NCBI GenBank assembly: GCA_964614515.1
Contig: CAZTPJ010000041.1
Span: forward strand, 1 to 33,468
Source of the DNA: CAZTPJ01 sp964614515
GTDB taxonomy: Bacteria > Planctomycetota > Phycisphaerae > Phycisphaerales > UBA1924
DNA: 33,468 bases
Direction of reading: 5' to 3'
A program made the position numbers and the translations under genes. Numbering within the stretch: position 1 is the first letter of the stretch; each line of letters opens with the position of its first letter. Of this stretch, positions 16,738 to 25,049 are shown piece after piece. The notes under the pieces are model-generated. The model did not search any database. It was not told the origin of the DNA and saw nothing but the letters and a program-made list of their open reading frames with translations.

Positions 16738-18057
16738 ATGCGACCCGGCGACACGATCGTCGCATGGGCCTCCGCGCCGACGCGATCGACGCGGGCGATC
16801 ATCCGCATCTCGGGGTGCGGCACGCAGGCGCTGCTCTCACGCGTGCTCGAGTCGCCGCCACATCCGCCCCGCGCCCACCCCGCGCGATTGATCCTGCGCG
16901 ACCACCTCACGCTCCCCGTGCTCGTGCTGCGGTACATCGCGCCCGCGTCATACACCGGCGAAGATGCGGCCGAAATCCTGCTGCCCGGCAACCCCGCGCT
17001 CATCGAGCGCGTGCTGGCGCGATTGACGCAGACCGACGGCGTAGTGCTCGCCGGGCCGGGCGAGTTCACCGCCCGCGCCTTTCTCGCAGGCAAGATGACG
17101 CTCGAACAGGCCGAAGGCGTGGCGCATCTCATCGCCGCGCAGACGCAGGCGCAGATGACGGCCGCACACGAACTCATGGCTGGACGCGCGGGCGCTGTGC
17201 ATCGCGCGTGGGCGGAAGAACTCGCGTCGATCCTGTCGCTTGTCGAAGCGGGGATCGACTTTACGGATCAGGAGGATGTGGTGGCGATCTCGCCGGATGA
17301 TGTGCGAACCCGCGCGGAAGCGCTGCTCGATGCGATGCGCACGCACCTGGGCGCGGAGGCGGGGCGGGCGTCGGGCGATGCGATGCCGCGCGTGGCGCTC
17401 GTCGGCCCCCCGAGCGCCGGCAAGTCCACCCTGTTCAACGCGCTGCTCGGGCGCAGACGCGCCATGGTCGATGAAGCACCAGGCACGACGCGCGATGTGC
17501 TGGTGGAGGAACTGGATCTCTCACACGAATCGCCCGGAGCCGGCGCGATCGCGCTGATGGACCTGCCCGGCCTTGACGCCTCCGCGACAACCACGATCGG
17601 TCGTGAATCTCAGCGACTCGCACACCACGCACTCGCCAACGCGGACGTGCTGGTTCAATGCGACCCGGCCGGACGTTTCGCACCCATCACGGCCAACGAC
17701 ACGCAGCGCATCATCCGCGTGCGAACGAAGGCCGATCTGGCCGTCACGACACGCGATGATGACGCACTGGCCGTGTGCGGCCTTGATGGTTGGGGTCTGG
17801 CGTCGCTGCGCCGGGCCATCGCGGACGTGGCGTTTGCGGGCGAGTGCGGCGCATCGGCCGCGATGATCCCGCGACACCGCCGTGCCCTGCGCGATGTCAC
17901 GGAACACCTCGCGATCGCTCGTGACAACGCTGATGCGCCCGAACTCGCGGCCGAAGCACTGCGCCGTGCGCTCGATGCCCTTGGCGAACTCACGGGACAT
18001 CTCTCGCCCGACGACATCATCGGACGGATCTTCGCGACGTTTTGCATCGGCAAGTGA
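16738..18057 (+). CDS. mnmE: tRNA uridine-5-carboxymethylaminomethyl GTPase MnmE
   Basis: A 439-residue GTPase that, with MnmG, modifies U34 of some tRNAs. The N-terminal tetrahydrofolate-binding domain shows TRAIIRISG, SYTGEDAAEI (71-80) and PGEFTARAFLAGKMTLEQAEG (107 on). The G domain (about 217-360) has P-loop GPPSAGKS (223-230) and GTTRD (249-253). The C-terminus ends in the catalytic-Cys signature FATFCIGK. Odd features: the P-loop Asn that binds potassium in other MnmE proteins (GRPNAGKS) is Ser; the usual DTAG is DLPG (275-278); and NKxD is TKAD (330-333). The ATG lies one base after the yidC stop, so the two are probably co-transcribed. mnmG is not in the window. Confidence 0.92.
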   Translation: MRPGDTIVAWASAPTRSTRAIIRISGCGTQALLSRVLESPPHPPRAHPARLILRDHLTLPVLVLRYIAPASYTGEDAAEILLPGNPALIERVLARLTQTDGVVLAGPGEFTARAFLAGKMTLEQAEGVAHLIAAQTQAQMTAAHELMAGRAGAVHRAWAEELASILSLVEAGIDFTDQEDVVAISPDDVRTRAEALLDAMRTHLGAEAGRASGDAMPRVALVGPPSAGKSTLFNALLGRRRAMVDEAPGTTRDVLVEELDLSHESPGAGAIALMDLPGLDASATTTIGRESQRLAHHALANADVLVQCDPAGRFAPITANDTQRIIRVRTKADLAVTTRDDDALAVCGLDGWGLASLRRAIADVAFAGECGASAAMIPRHRRALRDVTEHLAIARDNADAPELAAEALRRALDALGELTGHLSPDDIIGRIFATFCIGK

Positions 18058-18094
18058 TCGCACGCCCGGCGCGGCGGCCAGACGCGATGGCGCC

Positions 18095-18526
18095 TCACTC
18101 CCCCGCCGTCGCCGCGCGGAGGAACGGTTCGAGAAACCTGGCGGCGAACGCATCGACGGCCGCGCGCGTCCCGCGGGCGCTCGCGCCCCAGCACGCCGCG
18201 ATCGGCTCGTGTGTCGCGACGTCATACTGCACGACGAACTCGCCTTCGATGGCCACCGCGCTGGGAATCTTGTCGCCGAGATAGGCCGTGAGCGCATTGA
18301 CGCCCGGGCCGCCGATGCTGATCACCGGACACGCCCGCAGCGATTCGGTATTGAGATACCACACGTCGCTGCACACGATGACGCGGTCGTCCGGCGTCGG
18401 CACGTCGCGCAGGCGCGCGAGCGTCTCCATCACGCGCGAGCGCAGGGCATAGGCCATGGGGCGGTCCGCGACCTCGGCGTGAAGATGCGCCCCGGTGACG
18501 ATCAGAATGTCGTGTACTTCCGCCAT
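18095..18526 (-). CDS. Conserved-looking protein of unknown function
   Basis: A 143-residue soluble protein I do not recognise. It begins MAEVHDILIVTGAHLHAEVA and contains RVIVCSDVWYLNT, then CPVISIGGPGVNALTAYLGD and a final domain with FVVQYDVATHEPIAACWG and a C-terminal helix (AAVDAFAARFLEPFL). The beta-Gly-rich-helix pattern suggests a small Rossmann-like alpha/beta fold; there is no signal peptide. Codon use matches its neighbours. It is convergent with mnmE (37 bases) and divergent from clpS (66 bases). The frame is open far upstream, but only through clpS and a dispersed repeat. Start and coding status are fairly certain; function is unknown. Confidence 0.68.
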   Translation of the reverse strand: MAEVHDILIVTGAHLHAEVADRPMAYALRSRVMETLARLRDVPTPDDRVIVCSDVWYLNTESLRACPVISIGGPGVNALTAYLGDKIPSAVAIEGEFVVQYDVATHEPIAACWGASARGTRAAVDAFAARFLEPFLRAATAGE

Positions 18527-18592
18527 GTGTCGGCCGTCAAACCCGCTCCCCGCCGCGGACATACTATTCCCACGCACGGAGGACATGTCGCC

Positions 18593-18919
18593 ATGGCTGA
18601 GATCGAGAAAACTCAGGACGCCGATGCCCCCGCGGCCGTCTCCGCGCCGCCCAAGCCCGCGCCGGCCAAACCGAACACGGATCGCCTGCCGCCGTTCAAC
18701 GTGCTGCTGCACAATGACGATGTCAATGACATGGATGATGTCGTGCAGGCGATCGTCGAACTGACGCCGCTGGGGGCGCGACGCGCGACGATGGCCATGC
18801 TCGAGGCCCATGTGCGCGGCCTCGCCCTGCTCCTGACCACGCACAAGGAACGCGCGGAACTCTATCAGGAACAGTTCGCCAGCAAGTCGCTCACGGTCAC
18901 GATCGAGCCGGCCACCTGA
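18593..18919 (+). CDS. clpS: ATP-dependent Clp protease adaptor ClpS
   Basis: A 108-residue adaptor that delivers N-degron substrates to ClpA/ClpC for ClpP degradation. After a flexible Ala/Pro-rich N-terminus (about 1-33) comes the core: FNVLLHNDDVNDMDDVV (35-51, with the N-degron-binding Asn41/Asp42 and Met47), TMAMLEAHVRG (66-76, Met69 and His73 equivalent to the hydrophobic-pocket Met and the His of E. coli ClpS), and LTVTIEP at the end. GGAGGA lies 9 bases before the ATG. No clpA or clpC is in the window. A dispersed repeat follows the stop by 15 bases. Confidence 0.93.
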   Translation: MAEIEKTQDADAPAAVSAPPKPAPAKPNTDRLPPFNVLLHNDDVNDMDDVVQAIVELTPLGARRATMAMLEAHVRGLALLLTTHKERAELYQEQFASKSLTVTIEPAT

Positions 18920-18934
18920 GCCAGGAAGGCCGAC

Positions 18935-18994
18935 GGATCCGGTGGGGCGGGCGTCTCGCCCGCCTCCCTTGCGTGTCCGACGCGCGATCACTCA
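18935..18994 (-). repeat. Dispersed GC-rich repeat, copy 3 (inverted)
   Basis: Starts GGATCCGGTGGGGCGGGCGT and continues CTCGCCCGCCTCCCTTGCGT; it is the reverse complement of the copy at 5840 with only a few changes over 60 bases. It lies just after clpS, between convergent genes. Confidence 0.9.
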
Positions 18995-19070
18995 TCCCAG
19001 TTTCGCAGGCATGATCCACACTGCGGTCGCCCTGCGCCCTGACCGATCGGCCGTCCAACCCACGAAAGCG

Positions 19071-19096
19071 AAAAAAACGCCCACGATCGTGGGCGT
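19071..19096 (-). terminator. Rho-independent terminator of the carboxypeptidase gene
   Basis: A perfect 20-base palindrome, ACGCCCACGATCGTGGGCGT (19077-19096), runs into seven T on the minus strand. It lies 51 bases past the stop of the M14 carboxypeptidase gene. Confidence 0.88.
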
Positions 19097-19147
19097 GAGA
19101 TTCAACATGCTTTGACAGATCTTCTTGTGCCACACGCGACCGTCGTC

Positions 19148-21499
19148 TTACGGACAGCCCCGTGCGAACGCATTGCCGAAGCACAGGAAGTCAAAGACAT
19201 CGAACTGGTTGTTGCCATCGCAGTCCGCATACGGCGCCTGGACGGCATACGCATTCTGGAAGCACAGGAAGTCAAAGATGTCCAGCACCGCGGAGTTGTC
19301 GCAATCCGCGTAGCACAGCGGATTGCAGATCTCCTCGGCCACGCGGAAGTCATCCACCAGCGCTTCGACCAGCGCCTGCGGGTCATAATCAGACGCGATG
19401 AAGCGGAACTGGATCTGCGATGTCGGCGCGACGAAATCTGAGACGCGATACTCGACGCGGTACCACTCGCCGCTGGCCTGCGGTCCGCCGGGGCCGACCG
19501 TCTCCAGCCGCGTCCAACTCTGCCCGCCATCGTTCGAGACATCGACGACGAAGATGTCGTTGTACGGATTGTTGCCGGCGTGGTTGGAATACCAGCGGTG
19601 ATACGACACGAGCGGATCAAGGCCCGCGAGATCCAGCACAGGGCTGAACACCGTCGTCTTGCCCTCATCCACATCCCACGAACCGGCACTCGAACCCGCG
19701 CGGCCGTCCGTCACCAGGCACGCCGTGCCGGTGGGCGTGAAGCCGGGCTGGGCGACGTTGCTTCCGCTCTGCGTTTGCTGGGGCATCATGCGGTTCCAGA
19801 TGCCGCGCACCGCATCATCATCAAACGCCCCGAACGTCCAGCCCAGATTCGTCGAAAAATCATCGTGGAACACGACCGTCGATCGGCCCGTCGGCACGGC
19901 CACTGGGTTCGATGCCCCCCCCTCGGGATACAACACCGTCGTTCCCGCGTCCGTCCGCGCCTCGAAGTAGAACTCATACGCCTGACCGCAGTGCGTCGGC
20001 AGGATGGTCGCGCTGAACGAGCCATCCCCGTTGTCCGTCATCGCCTCGCTGCGGAAGGATTCGGACGGACTCGGGCGCCAGTGCAGCACGGCCGTGCCAG
20101 GTTGATACGTCTCGGCCGTCTCGAAGATGCGCATGCGCTGTTCGAAAGGCACGCCAACCTGCACGGCGGCGGGCATCGCCTCGGGAATGGTCATGATGAG
20201 CGGACGTGCGATGTTGGTCGCCAGCGACAACACGCCTTCAAAGAACTCCTCGCCGTTGGGAATGATCTCTTCGGCCGGGAGGATGAATCCTGGGCTGCCC
20301 ACCGGTCGCAGTTCGACGGTCATGCCGATGGCGTTGAGCGCATCATACGACCAGTCCTTCGCGCCCCCTGAGACGAAGTAGAGCGTGGTTGAGCCGCTGC
20401 CGGGCGTATAGCCGCGTCCGTGAACCGAGGCGATGGCGTCAACCATGTCGCGTCCGCAAACTTCCTGGAACATGACGGCATCCGGCGGCGACGCGGCGGT
20501 CCAGCCGTAGGGGTAGAGGATGAGTTGGCCGTAACTGTGTACGTCGATGTGAGCGCGGATACGCGGTCCGATGGCGAGCATGGCGTTGGCGATGACCTCG
20601 ACTTCCGGTTCGGAGAACGCGCCGCCGCCGCGGAAGGTGTCGTTGCAGGGGTCAGCGCTCGAACCCTGCTGGCCCCACATGATGTCCCAGTTGCGATTGA
20701 GATCGACGCCAAGGCACGACGACCCCTGGTTCACGCGGCGATTCTTTCGCCACATGCGATTCGTCGTCCACGAGAACTCATACCCGTCGCCGTTGGCGAT
20801 GGGCACAAAGAAAAACTCGACGCGGTCCATCAGGTCCGTAATGCGCTGATTGCTGCCATACCCGCGCAGCAGTTCCTCCATCGTGTACATCGTGACCATC
20901 GGACTGACCCATTCGCGCGCGTGCTGCGTCCCCACGATGAACATGGCCGGGCGCGTCGGCGAAGCCCCCGGAGGCGACACGCGCACCATCTTGATGTCGC
21001 GACCCTGGATCGTCTGCCCGATGATCGAGTGTTCGGTCATCTGCGGGAACTCCGCCACCAGATCATCGACGCGCTGATGCACCTGCGCGTAGGTCTTGAA
21101 GTCGAGATACCACGAGCCATCCGGCGCTGGCGCGCCCTGCCCGGCCCACGGCCCAAGCCCCAGCCGCCGCGCCTCCGCATCAATCGCGATCTGCATGTCG
21201 TCGATCAAAATCTCATGCCGCAGACCCAACGTCAGAAAAACATCGAACTCTTCCGGCGAGAACCGAACATCCATGTATCCAGGCCGCGGCTCGCAGTTGA
21301 GCATGTCGCTCGAAATCGACGTCACCGCCATCGCGTCGGCCGCACGCGTCAGGAACACCCGCACGGCCTTGTGCCCGTCATACCGGACCCACGCCTCAGC
21401 ACCCGGCGCTTGAACGCCCGGCTCCGCCTGCTGGCCAAGTCCCGCCGCACCCGTCAGCAGAATCGCCGACACGCCAAGACACAGCATTCGTGAAGTCAT
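19148..21499 (-). CDS. Secreted M14 zinc carboxypeptidase with GC-type dockerin
   Basis: A 783-residue exported metallopeptidase that would remove C-terminal amino acids. Residues 1-22 are a signal peptide, about 23-120 a propeptide-like region and about 130-435 the M14 domain. Zinc ligands are H193 and E196 (TQHAREWVSP) and H321 (AHIDVHSYGQL); DLNRNWD (266-272) gives the substrate-binding Asn/Arg, and E396 in MTVELRP is the catalytic Glu, as in carboxypeptidase T-like enzymes. A beta domain (about 440-560) and a MAM/jelly-roll-like domain follow (VVFHDDFSTNLGW ... LVDDFRVAEE). Residues 729-783 are a dockerin that lacks two cysteines present in the other copies. AAAGGGAGGT precedes the ATG. 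The frame is open 52 codons further upstream, without a signal peptide. Confidence 0.92.
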   Translation of the reverse strand: MTSRMLCLGVSAILLTGAAGLGQQAEPGVQAPGAEAWVRYDGHKAVRVFLTRAADAMAVTSISSDMLNCEPRPGYMDVRFSPEEFDVFLTLGLRHEILIDDMQIAIDAEARRLGLGPWAGQGAPAPDGSWYLDFKTYAQVHQRVDDLVAEFPQMTEHSIIGQTIQGRDIKMVRVSPPGASPTRPAMFIVGTQHAREWVSPMVTMYTMEELLRGYGSNQRITDLMDRVEFFFVPIANGDGYEFSWTTNRMWRKNRRVNQGSSCLGVDLNRNWDIMWGQQGSSADPCNDTFRGGGAFSEPEVEVIANAMLAIGPRIRAHIDVHSYGQLILYPYGWTAASPPDAVMFQEVCGRDMVDAIASVHGRGYTPGSGSTTLYFVSGGAKDWSYDALNAIGMTVELRPVGSPGFILPAEEIIPNGEEFFEGVLSLATNIARPLIMTIPEAMPAAVQVGVPFEQRMRIFETAETYQPGTAVLHWRPSPSESFRSEAMTDNGDGSFSATILPTHCGQAYEFYFEARTDAGTTVLYPEGGASNPVAVPTGRSTVVFHDDFSTNLGWTFGAFDDDAVRGIWNRMMPQQTQSGSNVAQPGFTPTGTACLVTDGRAGSSAGSWDVDEGKTTVFSPVLDLAGLDPLVSYHRWYSNHAGNNPYNDIFVVDVSNDGGQSWTRLETVGPGGPQASGEWYRVEYRVSDFVAPTSQIQFRFIASDYDPQALVEALVDDFRVAEEICNPLCYADCDNSAVLDIFDFLCFQNAYAVQAPYADCDGNNQFDVFDFLCFGNAFARGCP

Positions 21500-21555
21500 T
21501 GCAACCTCCCTTTGTCGATACGGCCGCCGCGGACCCATAGCCCCGGCCCGGGGGC

Positions 21556-21564
21556 AGTATACCA
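21556..21564 (-). promoter_or_regulatory. Extended -10 promoter of the carboxypeptidase gene
   Basis: TGG followed by TATACT on the minus strand gives an extended -10 element about 57 bases before the start codon. No good -35 box is seen at 17 bases, as is common for extended -10 promoters. Confidence 0.5.
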
Positions 21565-21667
21565 CAATCCCCGCGCACCGCCCCCTCGGGACTGCCCTGA
21601 ATCGGAAGTCACACCAGCGCCCGCCACAGCCCAGCGGGAGGTCAGATTCGTTCACCGGCCGTGCGGC

Positions 21668-22780
21668 TCAACCGCCATCCGCGCCGCCGCCGGCATCGGG
21701 TCCGGCCGGTTGCGGGCCGGGGCCGAGCGGCGAGGCTTCGGGAATCTCGATGTGCATGCACTCCATCTCGAAGTACAGCGTGGAGTTGGGCGGAATCCGT
21801 CCCTGCTGCTGATCCTTGAAGGCCAGGTCCGGCGGGAGGATGAACCGCACATGCTGACCCTTCTTGATCCCTGTCAGAATCGACTTCCAGCCCTCGATCC
21901 CCTGGAACGGAAGGGCCGCGACGTACGGCTGTTCAAAACGCCGCGTGCTCTCGAGACTGTCGCCGTTGGCCAGCCAGCCGGAGTAATGCACATGGACGCG
22001 GTTGCCATCGACGGCCGGCTCGCCCTCGCCAGCGTTGAGCGTGATGACAACCAGCCCATCATCGGATCGCGCGACATTGAAGCCCGCGTTCGCCCGCGTC
22101 CAGTTCAGCGCCTTGTCGGCGGAGCCGCCCCAGACCACCTGCCCGTTGGCGTCGAAGCCCACATCGTGCGTCGTCAACCCGGTTTGATTGAGCGTGACAT
22201 CGGTGGTCATCTCAACGGCGCCATCGCGCGCGGTGGGATAGGGATACGGCGTCTTACCGGTCCATCCACCGCCGCTCTTGCGCAACTCAACATCGAGCGT
22301 CGCGATCAAATCATTTCGAGAGATCGGCGGGAGCATGTCCGGCGCGGCCCACAGCGAGCCAAGCACCTGCGAGCGATCGGCTGACTTGAAGTCAAGCGTG
22401 CGAAGGCGGATGCGATCGCCCTTGTAGCGATACAACTCAAAGATGCTCTGCCGCGCCGGGAACGCGAGGCTCTCGCCCCACGCATGTTCGACATACAACG
22501 CTTCCTGAAGACCCTCGCCCTGAATCGGCGCGATGTGCATCCACATCTCCGCCGGCTCGCCCGTCGCCGGGTTGGGCATCGTCGTCTTCCACGAACCGAC
22601 GAGCAGGGCCTTGACGGCCTCGACATCCGGATCCGCCGGACGCGCCGTCGTCGTCATGCCGGTGGTTGTCATGCCGGTGGATGCGTCCGTGCGCGTCGTT
22701 GAATCCGCGGGCTGCGCCACGCACATCCCCGACAACGAACCCGCCACCACAACCATCCACGCCGTCTGCATCATCTTCAT
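21668..22780 (-). CDS. CpcT/CpeT-like domain fused to FKBP peptidyl-prolyl isomerase
   Basis: A 370-residue exported protein. Residues 1-22 form a signal peptide (VVVAGSLSGMCVA), followed by a Thr-rich linker. Residues about 53-225 resemble the CpcT/CpeT chromophore-lyase fold (LLVGSWKT, then ALYVEHAWGESLAFPARQSI and FELYRYKGDRIRLRTLDF). Residues about 245-346 are an FKBP-type isomerase (RVHVHYSGWLANGDSLEST, GWKSILTGIKKGQHVRFILP, and a final LYFEMECMHIEI), which speeds proline isomerisation in exported proteins. The tail is Gly/Pro-rich. GGAGAGGATC precedes the ATG. CpcT/CpeT enzymes attach bilins in cyanobacteria; no phycobiliprotein gene is here, so another ligand or a structural role is likely. 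FKBP is certain; the CpcT call is by sequence pattern. Confidence 0.84.
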   Translation of the reverse strand: MKMMQTAWMVVVAGSLSGMCVAQPADSTTRTDASTGMTTTGMTTTARPADPDVEAVKALLVGSWKTTMPNPATGEPAEMWMHIAPIQGEGLQEALYVEHAWGESLAFPARQSIFELYRYKGDRIRLRTLDFKSADRSQVLGSLWAAPDMLPPISRNDLIATLDVELRKSGGGWTGKTPYPYPTARDGAVEMTTDVTLNQTGLTTHDVGFDANGQVVWGGSADKALNWTRANAGFNVARSDDGLVVITLNAGEGEPAVDGNRVHVHYSGWLANGDSLESTRRFEQPYVAALPFQGIEGWKSILTGIKKGQHVRFILPPDLAFKDQQQGRIPPNSTLYFEMECMHIEIPEASPLGPGPQPAGPDAGGGADGG

Positions 22781-22821
22781 GATTGATCCTCTCCAGATGC
22801 CGCGCACCTACACGGCCAGTT

Positions 22822-23790
22822 TCACGCAAGTTCAGGGAACATACGGCGAACCACGCCCACGAGATCCTTGACATGGCTCACCGACTCATCCATCAACTTC
22901 TGCTCGTCGGGCGTCATCTTGAACGTCACGATCTTCTCGACACCGCCCGAGCCGAGTAGCGCTGGAACCCCGACGAAATACCCCTTGCCCTTCTGCCCCG
23001 GCGCGACGCCGAACTCATCCTCGCAATACGCGGCCGAGGGAATGATCCGCTTCTTGTCCTTGATGATCGCCTCGACCATCTGGATCGTGCCACTGGCGGG
23101 GGCGTAATAGGCGCTCGTACCCATGAGTTTGACGATCTCGCCGCCGCCCATCTTCGCCCGATCGACGCACGCGGTGATCTTCTCGGCCGACATCAGGTCC
23201 GACAGCGGAATGCCGTGAACGCTCGTCAGCCGCGCCAGCGGAACCATGTCATCGCCATGCCCCCCCAGCAGGAGCGCCGAGATGTCCTCAATGCTCACGC
23301 CAAGTTCCATCGCGATGAACGCGCGGAAACGCGCCACATCCAGCGACCCGGCCTGACCCATGATCCGATGCGTCGGGAAGCCCGTCGCCCGCCACGCCGT
23401 ATACACCATCGCATCGAGCGGATTGCTCACCACGATCACGATCGAGTTCGACGCAAACTCGCGAACCTTCTCGCACACCGACTTGACGATCTTCACGTTG
23501 GTTTCGATCAGGTCATCGCGGCTCATGCCCGGCTTTCGCGGCAGCCCGGCCGTCACCACCACAATGTCGCTGCCCGCGATGTCGCGATAGTCCGACGTGC
23601 CGGTGACGCGGCTGTCGAAACGCTCGATCGGCCCGCAGCACAGCAGGTCGAGGGCCTTGCCTTTGGCGACGCCTTCCTTGTCGGGGATGTCCAGGAGGAC
23701 GATGTCGCCGAGTTCCTTCGCCGCGGCCCAATGCGCACAAGTTGCGCCGACATTCCCTGCTCCGATAACACTGATCTTCGCTCTGCCCAT
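22822..23790 (-). CDS. mdh: NAD-dependent malate dehydrogenase
   Basis: A 322-residue TCA-cycle enzyme that interconverts malate and oxaloacetate using NAD. The nucleotide fold shows VIGAGNVGA (8-16) and D34 after the second strand, typical for NAD preference. Substrate-site residues are R85 and R91 (RKPGMSRDDL), D151-x-x-R154 and catalytic H179 (LLGGHGDDMVPL). RKPGMSRDD marks it as malate-specific within the lactate/malate superfamily of the tetrameric, LDH-like type. The loop usually written GMAGVLD reads GQAGSLD here. GGAGAG precedes the ATG. It is followed by the FKBP fusion gene 41 bases downstream, which has its own ribosome site; a shared transcript is possible. Confidence 0.95.
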   Translation of the reverse strand: MGRAKISVIGAGNVGATCAHWAAAKELGDIVLLDIPDKEGVAKGKALDLLCCGPIERFDSRVTGTSDYRDIAGSDIVVVTAGLPRKPGMSRDDLIETNVKIVKSVCEKVREFASNSIVIVVSNPLDAMVYTAWRATGFPTHRIMGQAGSLDVARFRAFIAMELGVSIEDISALLLGGHGDDMVPLARLTSVHGIPLSDLMSAEKITACVDRAKMGGGEIVKLMGTSAYYAPASGTIQMVEAIIKDKKRIIPSAAYCEDEFGVAPGQKGKGYFVGVPALLGSGGVEKIVTFKMTPDEQKLMDESVSHVKDLVGVVRRMFPELA

Positions 23791-23843
23791 GGTCTCTCCG
23801 AATGTCGCGTGCGGCCCACGGCCGGCTCGCGTGGTAGGGCGAG

Positions 23844-23849
23844 ACTATA
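23844..23849 (-). promoter_or_regulatory. mdh: Candidate -10 box of mdh
   Basis: TATAGT on the minus strand, 54 bases before the mdh start, in the intergenic region shared with the divergent PEP-CTERM gene. No convincing -35 hexamer is seen at the right spacing. Confidence 0.35.
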
Positions 23850-23916
23850 GCGCACGGGTCCCGGTGTGAATTCATCACGCGCTGACCACGATTTCGCATC
23901 AATCTGTCCCGCACCC

Positions 23917-23946
23917 TTGTCCCGAAGGGGGAACCGCCGGTAGGAT
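23917..23946 (+). promoter_or_regulatory. Candidate promoter of first tandem PEP-CTERM gene
   Basis: TTGTCC, an 18-base spacer and TAGGAT lie 84 bases before the ATG. Both boxes match sigma-70 consensus only partly. Confidence 0.35.
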
Positions 23947-24029
23947 AGTGGACGTAAGAGGAATCGGCAGGCGATGCACGTTGCCCGCCGCGAGGCGATT
24001 TGAGATCACATTCACGAGAGGAGACAGAC

Positions 24030-24824
24030 ATGCGATCTATGGGTTTGACGTTGGCGGCCAGCGCCGCCGCCATGTTCCTTGCCACCAGCGCAAGCGGTCA
24101 GATATTCCTGGCCGTCAAAGGCAATCAGTTGTTCCGCACCGACGGCATCACCGTCGAACAGTTCACGCTGTCGGATTCGCTGCACTCCCTGTCGCGCATG
24201 AGCGACGGACGAATCCTGGGCATCAGCAATGATCCGAATCCGTTGACCGGCCAGCAGGAGGTGTATCGCCTCGACGGTGCATTGGGCGCAGCGCCCACCC
24301 TGTCGCAGATCAACGAAGTTGCCGAGCGGTATCCATCTTTTTCGCAGGTTCGCGGGCGGGTGTATGGCTTTCGCACGGTCGACACGCTGGTGACGATGAA
24401 CCCGGCGAATCTCTCCGAGACGGGCGTCGTGGGCAACATGGGCAACCCGCAGGGCATCGGCGGCTCCGGCTATGACCGCGTCAACGACAAACTCTACATG
24501 ACCAATCACGCCACCGGCGCGTTCTACGAAGTCGATTACTCCAACGCCACCATCAATCAGATCGGCCTGCTGGGCTTGAACTTCCTGAATCAGGGCGGCG
24601 AGTTCTTCGGCCGCACCTACTTCACCGCGCTTGAAGACGTTGACCGTGATCGCTTCATTCTCGGCACGGTGGATGTGGCCACGGGTCAGTTCAACTTCAT
24701 GCTGACGCTGCACTCGGGCCTGGCGAATCTGCAAGGCACGGTGGGTCTGGCCGTGGTGCCTGCACCGGGCGCGCTGGCGCTGTTGGGCCTTGGGGCGTTG
24801 TTCGCCGCTCGCCGTCGTCGGTAA
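24030..24824 (+). CDS. PEP-CTERM protein, propeller-like, first of tandem pair
   Basis: A 264-residue exported protein. Residues 1 to about 22 are a signal peptide (AASAAAMFLATSASG, then QIF). The body has short beta repeats with Asp/Gly turns (LAVKGNQLFRTDGITVEQF, SLSRMSDGRILGIS, GSGYDRVNDKLYM) suggesting a propeller. It ends with the sorting tail VVPAPGALALLGLGALFAAR followed by RRR, in which PAP replaces the PEP motif. The ATG is preceded by GAGAGGAG; the frame is open ten codons further upstream. The next gene encodes a clear paralogue. A terminator with a UUCG-type loop follows the stop. Function is unknown; export and surface sorting are the only supported inferences. Confidence 0.83.
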   Translation: MRSMGLTLAASAAAMFLATSASGQIFLAVKGNQLFRTDGITVEQFTLSDSLHSLSRMSDGRILGISNDPNPLTGQQEVYRLDGALGAAPTLSQINEVAERYPSFSQVRGRVYGFRTVDTLVTMNPANLSETGVVGNMGNPQGIGGSGYDRVNDKLYMTNHATGAFYEVDYSNATINQIGLLGLNFLNQGGEFFGRTYFTALEDVDRDRFILGTVDVATGQFNFMLTLHSGLANLQGTVGLAVVPAPGALALLGLGALFAARRRR

Positions 24825-24853
24825 CTGGCGTTTGAAGTACGTTGAACCTCGTG

Positions 24854-24877
24854 ACCGGCCGTTCGCGGCCGGTTTTT
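24854..24877 (+). terminator. Rho-independent terminator with TTCG loop
   Basis: An 8-bp perfect stem (ACCGGCCG with CGGCCGGT) closes a TTCG loop and continues into five T. It lies 29 bases after the first PEP-CTERM gene stop. Confidence 0.92.
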
Positions 24878-25009
24878 CATGCTGCGCCCCAAACGCGGCA
24901 GGGCCTTGCACGTCCAATAAGTCATGTTTGCCCAATCCCTCGAACCGTCATAAACCATTCAGCGAAAAGAAGATAAGAGCGCCAAGGGTGGCGACTCCCC
25001 GAGTCTCGT

Positions 25010-25049
25010 GGTCTAATCCACACACGGCTTAGACCGCCACACTCGGCGG
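25010..25049 (+). other. Two adjacent inverted repeats in leader of second PEP-CTERM gene
   Basis: GGTCTAA (25010-25016) pairs perfectly with TTAGACC (25029-25035) around a 12-base loop, and CCGCC can pair with GGCGG just after (to 25049). They lie 37-76 bases before the start codon. They could be an operator or a leader structure; they match no riboswitch class I know. Confidence 0.4.

Noticed and set aside
20420..21493. A 357-codon plus-strand frame opposite the carboxypeptidase.
   Set aside because: His/Arg-rich shadow of a confidently assigned gene.
23920..23950. GGGGGAACCGCC upstream of the first tandem PEP-CTERM gene, similar to the ydaO aptamer start.
   Set aside because: The second hallmark block (CCCGTCAGCT-ACCTCG) is absent and the surrounding sequence does not fold like the aptamer.
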